A stretch of 64,000 bases of DNA from contig CM062815.1 of NCBI GenBank assembly GCA_031772625.1, positions 119,234,989-119,298,988 of the forward strand, given 5' to 3'. Positions 11,623-21,313 of this stretch are shown piece after piece. Position numbers and translations under genes: made by a program. Position 1 is the stretch's first letter; every line of letters begins with the position of its first letter. Source of the stretch: Pinus tabuliformis (Eukaryota > Streptophyta > Pinopsida > Pinales > Pinaceae). The notes below the pieces were generated by a model. The model had not been told where the DNA came from. It saw only the letters and a program-made list of their open reading frames with translations, and did no database searches.

Positions 11623-11760
11623 GGTCCGGAAGCCCCATCGCATATCGCATATCGGTGGAGCCCGGGGGTCATGCAGTTAGCGGAGAGGCGAGAGCCGGAC
11701 CCGACGATGATTATATGCCCAATTATATAAAGTGTGAGGTTCGGCCTAAGTGATTGGGGC
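11308..11760 (+). repeat. tandemly duplicated promoter-like block in LTR G
   Basis: A block starting cgggtccgg at 11308 recurs at 11621 (about 313 bp apart). Its later part, ccggacccgccgatgatta near 11388, matches ccggacccgacgatgatta near 11696, and both copies end near a gtccggcc/gttcggcc motif. The copies also share clusters of cat/tatcgc motifs. The second copy contains its own TATA-like tatataaag (11724-11732). Duplicated U3 blocks are common in LTR elements and often hold enhancer sites; that role is inferred. Confidence 0.55.
11549..11620. repeat. (AT)n microsatellite, about 72 bp
   Basis: An uninterrupted AT dinucleotide run sits between the two copies of the duplicated block in LTR G. 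Open frames across it on both strands are only Y/I repeats and are not genes. Length is likely to vary between individuals. Confidence 0.95.
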
Positions 11761-13297
11761 AAAATTTTCTGTGTTTTCCCATCTTTTTCAAAATGCGCGA
11801 TATAACAAAGGAACGGGGTCTTAGTGCAAAAGGCGAGCCTGTGGAGTCCCGATAGTGTAATTGCACATTAGGGCAGTGGAAGGCATGGGTTCTGTGACCT
11901 GCGGAGGAGCTGATACCCAATTGTGACTAAAGGAAACCCTCGAAAACCGTGCCTAGCCTATGGATTGAGTGGGAGATTATGTGTTGCCTGTGTTTTATGT
12001 GTTCATCCTTTTGCACTTACTCCGTAGTTTTTAAAAGTCAATGAAGTCAACGTTATGTTATGTGTGAATATTTCTATTATATTGTTTGCAATCATGAAGC
12101 TAATGATAGCTATCCTTGCAGGTGAGAAGTAAAGGACGCAAGAGGTGATTCGAAGAGCCATGTATGCAGAAGCGCTGTGTTTAAGGGTCTGGCCGCAAGC
12201 GTTCTGGGTCGGAACCCCACACATTGCCTATACATTCTGTAAGCAGAGATGTCTTGGTCTTCATTATCAGAAGGCAACATATAGTCACCCCTTTTACCAA
12301 CATCTGTTCACTTCCTCAGGAAAGGAATCGATCTGGTCGTTATGCTTTCTACGTGCCAGCGGTCATGCTAATGATCCTATCTCTATGTACTCGATTTGCA
12401 TATCGGAAACAATGGGAAGATGAAGAGGCAAGGTAGACCTAGAGTCAGGGGCGTTTGCGTAAGTATTACCTCTGAAGAGGAGAAAGGGATTATGATTTTC
12501 GAGAAGAACAATTTTTCTTTATTGTGAATAAGGAGGACTATTTTGGGGGAAGAAGGAGAGTTTAGTTTCAGACTTATTTGATTGTTCCGTTATATGTTTT
12601 GGATCAGAGTGTTGTTGCTGGCATGAATGTAAATGTGATTTGTATTTATGCATATTGATGACTTACAGTTCACTATTGGTCTTGTTAAACAGAATATGAT
12701 TCAGTTTCATGGTTAACTTGTGAATGGTCTTTGATTTGAAACTAAATTAAGCATCAGTTGCAAGTTTAATTCCATAAAAGAATGTGGATTCCTATATGAG
12801 TGATTGGATTGCAATTTAGCTTTAATACAACCTTGTCTAACTGTGAATTCAGTGATTGATTCATTTGGACTTGAATCTATACATGATGTTTAATCTTCTT
12901 TATCATGCTCCTGCCGAACATATATATGATGTTTAAACCTCTGTATTATGCTTCTGCAGGATAGACTAGATTAGAGTAGTTAGAAGTAGTATAGATAAGA
13001 TTTAATACATAGACATTAGTTGTTTTATTTTGTTGATTTAATTGAAGTCTTCCTCCCGGAAGCAATATTTCGACATGTTCAAGCAGTTTACGGGGTCCCT
13101 TAAAACCCGTTGGAGCTAGCCATTCCAAATGAAAGAAGGTATAATTGGGGCTTGCGATCAGGTTAGTTCCCCTTGTTGGCATAGCGTACATTAGCCATGT
13201 CAACAAAATGCCGCTAGAAGGAGGAACTGAACCACTGTCCACAGTTTTTCAAAATTTCATCTATAAGTGCCACACATGGATTCAAAAGAATTAATGT

Positions 13298-13971
13298 ATG
13301 GATTGTAGAGGCCGAAAAGACCACTCCACCCATTTGAAAGAGCCTCATTTCGAAGAAACAGAGACCCCTCTAAGTCTTGTTTCCGGGTCACCCAAGGAAG
13401 AGAGACTGTGGGAGTATCCTGTCACTCAGGAACAACTAGTCAGAACACTTACTCAGGCTTACGCTCGTTCCCTCTCTCAGCTTCCCATATTTCACTCTTT
13501 ACCTCCGACAACTAAGAGAAATCCAAGGATCTTTACCCTGAGCGAAGATACATCTGCAGCCACTTCTCTCGAAGATATTGTGCTAGAATCCTTGCAAAGT
13601 ATCGACACCCCTTGGGAAGAAATTCCTGAGGATTCCCCTTCTAAAGGTAACTCCTCGCTTGATTTTGAGAATCCTAACGGAGAAGCCTCCAACCAAAACT
13701 TCCTTGTCCATAATATGGCCAACGTTCCCCCTCCAGGTGGGAATCAGCCTCCACCTCCTCCTCCGGGTGGGAATCAACCCCCACCTCCTCCAGGAGCACT
13801 CCCTCCCTAGTTTTCACAGGATGCTGTAGTGGTACCTAGGCAGTAGCATCCCTTACCCAAAAATGTAGAAAGAGTGTTACCTAATTTCGACCCTAAGCAG
13901 GGAGATACTGCTGATAACCATATTCGCTCTTTCTTCCTAGCCTTGCGCAGGTTAGGGTCACTGATGAAGAT
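13298..13971 (+). pseudogene. element G gag, N-terminal part
   Basis: An ATG at 13298 opens a 170-residue frame ending with two copies of a proline-rich motif (PPPGGNQPPPPP). After the TAG at 13808-13810 the same frame still reads gag-like sequence (NVERVLPNFDPKQGD, ADNHIRSFFLALRRLG) with one more TAG, so the stops interrupt a longer original frame. A frameshift near 13950 passes into the frame with the gag core. No cysteine-histidine motif is seen in this part. Confidence 0.6.
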
Positions 13972-14853
13972 GTGGTGTGTCGCCTATTCTCTTTTGCTTT
14001 GATTGGTGCAGCCTCCACGTGGTATTTCAGCTTGAGAATAGGGTCAATCACCTCTTGGGATGCTTTTCAGCAGGCCTTTTTAGACAAGTTTGGTGATGAC
14101 AAAACACCTGCGGCCCTAGTTTTAGAATTATCCCATCTGAAAATGGAAACCAAGGAGAAGGTTAAGGATTTTAACATCTGGTTCAACACATTGTTTAACA
14201 CAATCCCAGCCACCGCTAGACCTACTGATGAAGTGCTCATGGAGTTATATGTCTCTGCTCTCCCTATCCCTACAACGATGTGGGTTAAAAGGAGTAATGT
14301 GCAAACCTTACAAGGTGTTATCGATGAAGCGGTGAAAGTTGAAAATGAAATGATCAACCTCACAACATGTCATTATACAACTGAAGTAAAGAAAGCCTCC
14401 CAATCATCCAAGAAGAGCAGCGGGAGTGGCAAAAAAGTGGCTGAGACCAAAGAAAAAGATGCCACAGATGTGGAAGGTTTGTATCGGATCATTAAGAAAC
14501 TAACAAATACAGTCATTGATATGAAAAGAAATGCTGGAGAGAATACAAGTGGAAATGGAGGAGATTATAATAACAAAAAACCTTTCAAACCTTTCTATCA
14601 GAAGAAAATAGAAGGTGGTCATGGTCAACTTGCATTGCCTGCTCCACCTAGTGAAGGGGCTTTAAACATAAAAGAGTTAGCTCTTATTGGATCGCTCCTT
14701 AACAAAGAAGAACCTATACTGGAGCTCGAACTAGAACAAGGAGACGAGGAGGAATACCAAGTAGAAGAACCCTCAAATGAGGAAACCCAAATTAATGTGC
14801 TGTGGGATTTCCATAGTGATGAGAATGACGATGAAGGAGATAACACTGCATAA
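13972..14853 (+). pseudogene. element G gag core (retrotransposon gag domain)
   Basis: The frame reads FALIGAASTWYFSLRIGSIT, WDAFQQAFLDKFGDDKTP and EKVKDFNIWFNTLFNTIP, the usual retrotransposon gag (capsid) signature of plant Ty3 elements. It then passes into a K/S/E-rich linker and an acidic tail (ELEQGDEEEYQVEEPSNEET). Conserved gag residues continue upstream (VTDEDVV at about 13955), so the true start is further 5' and the apparent start is an artefact of a shift. The protein would form the particle that packages element RNA. Confidence 0.8.
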
Positions 14854-14943
14854 ATCAACGCTAATGAAATCCACACGCGAAGTAAAGGGCCGCTCCCAGG
14901 TGCGACAAAGCCCTTAGACCGAAAAAAGCAAGATGTTCGCCCT

Positions 14944-15972
14944 GTGAAAGCATCCGCTCCCAAAGTTCCTGTCGAGAAGAGTAGGCCTAGTGGTCAATCC
15001 AAGAATACCCCTGTTGCAAGTCACCCAGAGAAAGAAAATGCATCTCCCACTACAACGAAGGCTACTCAAGATGGTAAACTCCCACCTAAGAATGGAAAAA
15101 TAGGTATGTTTACTCTGCCCTATCTTGTTTATAACATTGATTACAATATTGTGGATGATCTCAAGAAGTGTAGGGCTAATATCACATATTTTGACTTGTT
15201 AAAATTAATGCAACAAAGAGATTTGCTACTGAAAGCTATGAATGAGCAGAACTGCAAAACCCCCACCACCTCAAGCACCCAAACCAAGAACCCAATGTCC
15301 AAACCTGTTAATACCGCCAGCACAGCCCAAATACCATCAGCTATGGAAGCCACTCTGTCTAAAATGAATCAAAAGCCCCAAGATGTCAGTGCAGCGATGA
15401 TAGGGAGGAAATCAAAATCTATGACTCCATTGTTCCTCATCACGTTTGAAATTCTCAACATGAACATCCCCAATTGTTTGGTAGATTTCAATGCCTCATC
15501 CACTGTTATGCCTTATGCTATTATTAAAAGACTTCAGGCCATACTTGAAAAAACTAGAACTCAAATCATGCAATTGGATAGGACAAATGTGAAAGTAATT
15601 GGAGAATTGAAAGATGTGTTGATTCAAATGGCTGCTAAACCACAGTACACACAAGTCATTGATATAGTGGTAGTCGATATACCAGAGGCTTATGGAATGA
15701 TGCTTAGAAAGGACTGGTCAACGAAATTGAACGGATACTTCTCGACTGATTGGTCCCATCTCTTGTTGCCTCAAAAGGGAAAAGGTGATATGCTGAGAGT
15801 TGATAGGGAAAGATACATGAAGTATGTGGTAACAGAACTAAATGGTCCCAATGAACCTGTAATGTTTACCAAATCCATCCTTGGGAACTATAGTTTCAAT
15901 GTTTATGCTACAGAAACCTGTTTTGGAGAGTTTCATGTAGAAACCATTGAAGAAACTTTGACACACACATAG
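14944..15972 (+). pseudogene. element G retropepsin-like protease region
   Basis: The N-terminal half is a linker rich in K, P, S and T. The protease fold follows from about residue 150: PLFLITFEILNMNIPNCLVD, then FNASSTVMPYAIIKRL, and IVVVDIPEAYGMMLRKDWST for the flap-to-C-terminal part. The active site is normally D-S/T-G-A; here it reads VDFNASSTVM, so the triplet is D-F-N and cleavage activity is unlikely. The hydrophobic frame around it is well kept. This protease would process Gag and Pol. Confidence 0.75.
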
Positions 15973-16172
15973 TTGGAAATTCCCTCCCATAATCCAACTG
16001 ATGAGCTATCCTGTATTATAGTAGATGATAGGACTAATTTCTTAGATAGTAGTTCAATTAATGTAAAATTAGATGCTATATTCTGGACACTCTATTTTGA
16101 TGGCTCTAACTGCCTTGAAGGTGCAAGTGCTGGAAGTATTCTCATTGACTCGCAAGGGAACCAACATCTTAT
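15973..16172 (+). pseudogene. element G RNase H stub, no RT upstream
   Basis: After the stop at 15970-15972 the same frame reads WTLYFDGSNCLEGASAGSIL then IDSQGNQHLI, the opening strands of the archaeal-like RNase H found in Tat-lineage Ty3 elements (first Asp in YFDG). Normally RT and a first RNase H come between protease and this domain; here fewer than about 40 codons intervene, so roughly 2 kb of pol is missing. The domain stops just before the expected Glu-containing helix, where LTR A sequence starts. Confidence 0.7.
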
Positions 16173-19100
16173 CTTATAAGTAACAACTCAATTTCTACTC
16201 AAAAGGAATGAATCATTTTCTGATCTAAAGCAAGCTTTCTCAATGACCATCTGCAACCTTGTGGAGCAACACCATAAGGAGGTTGAAGTTTCTTTTGAAG
16301 GTTATTGGGTGTATATTTGGTTTGGGATCTTGTTTTTTCATCAGTAGTTTTGATCGAGTTTGAGATATGAAGCAGAATATTGTGAAGCTAATTCTCTGAG
16401 TTATCTTGTCTGAGGTTCCACGCTTATTCTGTCCAGGTTCAGAGAATATTTTTGATTGGTTTTTAGGCATATTGTTCACACTCTTTTGTTTTTTGGTCAT
16501 GGTGTTTCACTGGGTAAAATCACATTCTCTGAGATACCTTACAACAATGTTCCATAGTTTTTGAAACTTGCAGACCACAAGGAGCTCTATTAATGTGATT
16601 GAGCGGAAGTGTTTTCTTAACATACTGGAGAATGTTGTCTTCAGAATGCAACATTTTTGCAGAGTTTATTAGAAGGAAATAATATTATAAACTAAATTAA
16701 GAGCTTCAAAATCTTATCTTTCGTGGGGAGGCCAAGAGCTTTGAAGCGCCTTTTCCGAGGCTAATATATGTCTATGATTTGAAGGTTAGATAAAGCATAA
16801 TGGATTAAGAATGATGTAGCTATGCACAGTTAATTTGATGAGAATGATTGGGCATGTAACCTATAGAGTGCGTAGCAGAAGTGTGATGATAATGCACATA
16901 TGCTTGTGTAATCAACTGATATACCTTTGCATTGTATTTTGTCATTGAATGATTGATTCAATGCATATTTTAGGACCTTTATTTACACTAAATAATTAAT
17001 CAATGACTGTTTGTATCAACTCCATACAAATGGAAGAATAGAGATGCAAAGAAAATAAATAAAGAATGTTTATAGGTCCTATGCATCGGTTGGAGCAATT
17101 TGATTCAGAGATCAGAAAGCATATGAATCAATGCATATTGACAGAATTAAGAGTTATTTTCATGTAACAATGGTGTATTTTTTAAGCAATTTGAGTTAGA
17201 AATAATGTGAAATCAGCTTGACAAAGATTTGAATGTTGTGTTTGATGTGCACATACGTGAATTATGATACTATGGATGCTTGGTTCATGGGTAATGTTTG
17301 TAAAAAGTTTGTGTATGTTGGTGTTAGTATAGTTGTTCATTTACTATGTACTGGTCATATTTTTAGTGTACATGTGCTAAAGGATTGTTTTTTGTAGGGT
17401 AGATTCTATTTTTTTCTTAATTACTATGTTATGGAAGAGTGTTATATAGATATAAAAAGTTATGATATAGTGGTCAAAGTCATCTTTTTTTTATGGTTTT
17501 GTAGTAGAGAAAGTTGAGCCAAAATATGTTGTTGGTCAAAATAAAATGATGACATGATGCTAATGCTAGGGCTTTGATAAAGATGGGACAAAATACTGTT
17601 ATGAATATGTTTCTAGGCTGATGAACAAGTCATTGTGATTATTAGTTTGATTCACTACTGCTAGGGTTTGTCAACAAGATGTACATTACAAGTAATAATG
17701 GACCCATTTGTTGAAGGCTAGGGTTTGATTATTCGAACATAATTTCTAGAGATTTGCAGAACTTGTATGGATTCCATGCATTTATGAGCATAAAATGATT
17801 ATATAGCCATCTAATGAATGGTTGAGGGTTTATGATATCATTAGGGTTTGATGAAGGTTGCTTGGGTTTATCAATTGATCATATGAAGGGCAATGTTCTG
17901 TTGACTGTTATGGCGGTGTGCCATATGGCCAAGCATGATGATGTAGCGACAAAATATGAACCGAGGATTCAAAGCTAACATACTTGTATTGCAGGATTTG
18001 TTTAAAAGTGTTATTGCAAGGTTTATTATCCATTGGGGTTGCTAGATTTTTACAATGATATACATGTTCTATTGAGGGCATGTAATTTGATTGCTGGTGT
18101 ATTATTTTCATGTCATATATACTATCAATTGTATAAGCCTTGTATTCATGATATTAGATGGAAAAGTGTCATAATATCATGTATTTGTAGTCAGGTGATA
18201 TGATGACATAAAGTAATGGGTGTATGATGGTGTTTGTATGTTTAGAGCTTGAGTTATATACTGCTACTAAGTGTTGAACGAGAGATGTTTTTTTATTATA
18301 TAGTATTGGAACAATGTACATAAATGTGGACAATATAGAATAATTGTAGAGTTTTTTGGATATATGCTAATTGTTGTTGCTAGGGTTTGACAAAGACATA
18401 CATATTTCCTGAGTAGGGTTCTTGTGACAAGGTTTTTATTTAGCATAATCATTGATGAAGGAGTATGAAATGGAGTTGAGCTAGAGTTTGATCTTCCAAA
18501 GCGAGAAATATTATATTGCTATTGATGATCTTGTGCCCGTGTTACTAATTGACAAAATCAACATACTATTTTATTTTTATATTGAGCACAAGTGGATCTA
18601 ATTTGAAAATGATATGAAATAATGGTTCGCTTGCTGAAGAGGGTGGTGCAAGACAGGAAAGTGGAGTCTCCTTTAGGTTAGATCATGAGAACACTTCAGG
18701 ATAACAAGGTGGTGCCAAGGCAGGTTGGAGCCGGTGTAGGGTGTTAGAGCATCCTTATAGTGGGAGCTAGTAAATAAGAGTGTTGGAGTGTCGTTCGTGT
18801 TGGAGCTGGTAAATTAGGGCATTGTAGTGTCCTTCCAGTTGGAGCTACAAAATTAGGGTTTTGGAGAATCCTCCCAATTGGAGATAGTAAATTAGGGTAT
18901 TGGAGCGTCCTTCCAGTTGAAACTAGTAAATAAGGGAGCTATAGCTTCCTTCAAGTTGGAGCCTATAAACCAAGGGGTTGGAACCTCCTTCAATTGATGT
19001 TGAAAATATTGGAAGTTTGAGCTTCCTATTGATGTAAATCTTGAAGACCTATATTAAGAAGTGTTTAGTGGTTTTTGTCCCAAAAGGGTTTCCACCTAAA

Positions 19101-19279
19101 CATCTCATGTTTACTATCTTGGATGTTGTGCATTGTTGAATGGTGTTGTTATTTGTTCATGTGATGTGATGATAAATTATGTTTTTAATCTAATGATAAT
19201 GATAATCAATGCTCTGTGAAGTTAAAATTAACTAATTGAAGTGAAATATTGATTCACCCCCCTCTCAGTACTTCCAACA
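16172..19279 (+). repeat. 5' LTR of element A, left end truncated
   Basis: Similar along about 2.2 kb to 60896-63054 (for example the gatctaaagcaagctttctc segment near 16220 and 60950). The right end is cttccaaca at 19279, followed directly by a PBS. The upstream 0.55 kb seen in the 3' copy (60341-60895) is missing: the copy begins a few bases before the TATA position and abuts RNase H codons of element G. The last kilobase holds a 39-bp tandem array. A complete LTR would be about 3.7 kb, very long for copia. Confidence 0.7.
18727..18996 (+). repeat. 39-bp tandem minisatellite, seven units, in LTR A
   Basis: Units start at 18727 (36 bp), 18763, 18802, 18841, 18880, 18919 and 18958, each of the others 39 bp. 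A typical unit begins ggagctggtaaattagggca and ends gtccttccagtt. Units differ by several substitutions but keep exact length. They are contiguous, with no spacers. No coding frame is supported across them. Confidence 0.9.
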
Positions 19280-19281
19280 AT

Positions 19282-19292
19282 TGGTAACAGTG
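19282..19292 (+). other. primer-binding site of element A
   Basis: Three bases after the LTR end the sequence tggtaacagtg resembles the copia PBS tggtatcagag, complementary to the 3' end of initiator tRNA-Met, with two mismatches. This fixes plus-strand orientation for element A. Confidence 0.6.
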
Positions 19293-19347
19293 TAGGTTCC
19301 TTCAGGTGTGGCTTAACAACTAGAAGGCAGATCTCATAATTGTAGAT

Positions 19348-19860
19348 ATGGGAAAGTCAAAGAAGCACACATCCAAATCATCAAATGAAGCCTATACAAC
19401 AATAATATCCAAATCTCAAGAGAATCAAGTTGGTCTACTATCTCTTGAGTTTGAAGAAGCTAACTATGAAATATGGGAATCTAGAATGAAAGTCCATTTG
19501 CAAGCTCAAGGGTATGATGTATGGAACTCTATTGTTTCTGAGGACACATCTACCGATAGATATAGAAGGTACAATGCAAAACCCATGAATTTCATTCTTA
19601 GTACTTTGTCATACCCTGTAAAAGCCAAAGTTGATCAATGCCCATAAGCCAAAGTCTTTGGAAGAAGCTCCATGATCTTTACTTAAAGAAGCATGCAGGT
19701 CAAGATGAAAATTATTGTTATTTAGATGAAGTAAATGAAGAATAAGTAGTAGTAGACTTGGAAGGAGAGTTGGTCATCACCTTATGTAATATTAACAAAG
19801 TAAGGAAGTGAAATTAGGCACTAGAAGAAGAAATTTCCCTTCTAGGACTTCAAGTGTAGG
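19348..19860 (+). pseudogene. element A gag, first part
   Basis: An ATG at 19348 starts MGKSKKHTSKSSNEAYTT, then LLSLEFEEANYEIWESRMKV and HLQAQGYDVWNSIV, the DUF4219/UBN2-like start of copia Gag. A stop occurs at 19645-19647 and further stops follow, but other frames still show gag sequence up to EALEEEISLLGLQV at about 19850. The gag is then cut by the solo LTR at 19861 and resumes at 59046. Confidence 0.75.
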
Positions 19861-21313
19861 TGTAACAACCCCAGGTTAAAGTTTCATGTAATAAAGGAAA
19901 AATAAGACCAAGGTCATGGGACACATATTCCATGTTGAATGTTGGGTAAACATTATAGTTGGCATCCTTTGTGGTTCAATAATGGTTATGGAAATTGGCA
20001 AAGGAAAAGAGGAAAAGATTGGCATTTAATTATGAAAATAAAAGAAAAGAGGAGAAAAGGAAGGTGAAGAGACACAAATTTGCATGCAAAGGAAATTAAA
20101 GGAAAAATTAAAGAAAATGGGAAATCAATGATAAAAAGGTATTAGAGAAACATTTCACAGATTTTGTTAGGCCACTTTTGGCTCTCTCCTTTCATTCTCT
20201 CTCTCTCTCTCTCATACACTCTTGCACACTTAGAGCATTCTTGGAGCACTCTAGAATTCACTTGGATTTGGAAAAGGAAGGAAAAGGAAAGCAAAGGAAA
20301 GTGAAGGAAATCAAGGAGAAAGGTTGGATCAAAAATTTCAGCAAGAAGATCTTGCAGGTAATAGATTGCATGTGTGATTTCCTTGTTGGGATGTGGATGC
20401 ATTATACATGCATTTATTTGTTTGTTTCATTTACTATCATTGGCATGGGTTTTTCCTAGTTTGACAGTGGTTTCAGCGTTGCCTTTCCAGTTCCTAGATA
20501 GCCATGGCGTGATGGGATCCATTCTTGGTTGAAATTTGGATTGATGAAAGGTTTTGGAACTGGGTGAGGCAGTCTCAGGAAGATACCGAGGGTTAGGGGT
20601 GGAGATGGTCTTCTCTGGGAAGCCCTCAATAAGTGGGTGGAGAAATGAAAATTCCTCAAGGTGTGGTGAAGGACTTCTGAGGCATCCAAGCCTTATTTAT
20701 ATTTGTGATCTCAAGACCAATTTAGGTGAGATCACGGTAGATTGAGAGAGGAGGTGGTTTAACCTCTAGATTCTCTATTCAATTATGTCTTGGTTTATCC
20801 CATGAGATCCCACATTCATGCTTGGAATATGGCATGAGGGTGATTGGATGAAAGAAATATTTGGTTCAACCCAATCTATGGTTAGGTGGTACATGGAAGT
20901 CCCTGACTTGGTTGGATTTTTCATATGTTAATACAAGCTATTTTCTTCATTATGATGTTGAGCACATGTATTGTTTATTTAGTGATCTTATGTCTATTTT
21001 TCCATGGTTTCTATTTTGGTTATATACTTGGTTATATGATGTTCTCTAGCTATGGATCTCTTTCATGATTTGATAAGTTATTGAATGGTTGATGAATGCA
21101 TAGGCTAACAAGTGTTGTTGCAACTACTTGAGTGGACATTAGACCATCTTGGTGATTCTCAGATGAAGTTCATAATTTTATTATCAGATATGCATTCATG
21201 ACTTATAACTTATATGTTTACCATATGTTTGACGATTTTTTTTTTTTTTGTGTACTAGGCATGTCTAGGTCAAGACCTTGTTCAATTTTTGAATGGTTAG
21301 CATCATTGGCATA
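19861..21313 (+). repeat. solo LTR, left part (plus orientation), split by element C
   Basis: Starts tgtaacaaccccagg at 19861 inside the gag of A. It is similar, in reverse complement, to the right ends of both LTRs of C: the caaggtcatgggacacatatt segment near 19912 is mirrored near 58540. It stops at 21313 and its remaining 422 bp lie at 58624-59045. The whole would be about 1.88 kb, close to the C LTRs. It contains ct-rich tract 20195-20212. Short frames here are not supported as genes. Confidence 0.8.

Larger units (their letters stand above)
10723..13205 (+). repeat. 5' LTR of element G
   Basis: Starts tgttgtggcc at 10723 and ends gccatgtcaaca at 13205, giving complementary 5-bp termini (TGTTG/CAACA). 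About 90 bp downstream gag begins. A likely promoter region holds two TATA-like boxes (11242-11252 and 11724-11732) inside a partly duplicated block that also contains a 72-bp AT microsatellite. The sequence after the LTR (aaatgccgctagaaggagga) is where a primer-binding site is expected but matches no tRNA convincingly. No partner LTR is in the window, so the ends rest on the terminal motif and gag position. Confidence 0.65.
10723..16172 (+). mobile_element. Ty3/gypsy (Tat-like) element G, RT-less and truncated at its 3' end
   Basis: A 2.48-kb LTR with matching termini (TGTTG...CAACA) is followed by gag (13298-14853), protease (14944-15972) and the beginning of an RNase H domain (about 16080-16172). 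No RT lies between protease and RNase H, and the element ends inside RNase H, where the truncated LTR of element A begins. The left flank is cctag (10718-10722); the right flank is lost, so TSD evidence is unavailable. It interrupts the pol of element F. Confidence 0.75.

Noticed and set aside
11458..11762. Three overlapping ORFs with long YIYIYI runs
   Set aside because: They are translations of the AT microsatellite on both strands, without any domain.
18727..18996. Regular repeats that could be mistaken for a CRISPR array
   Set aside because: Units are contiguous with no unique spacers, they drift in sequence, and they lie in a plant LTR.
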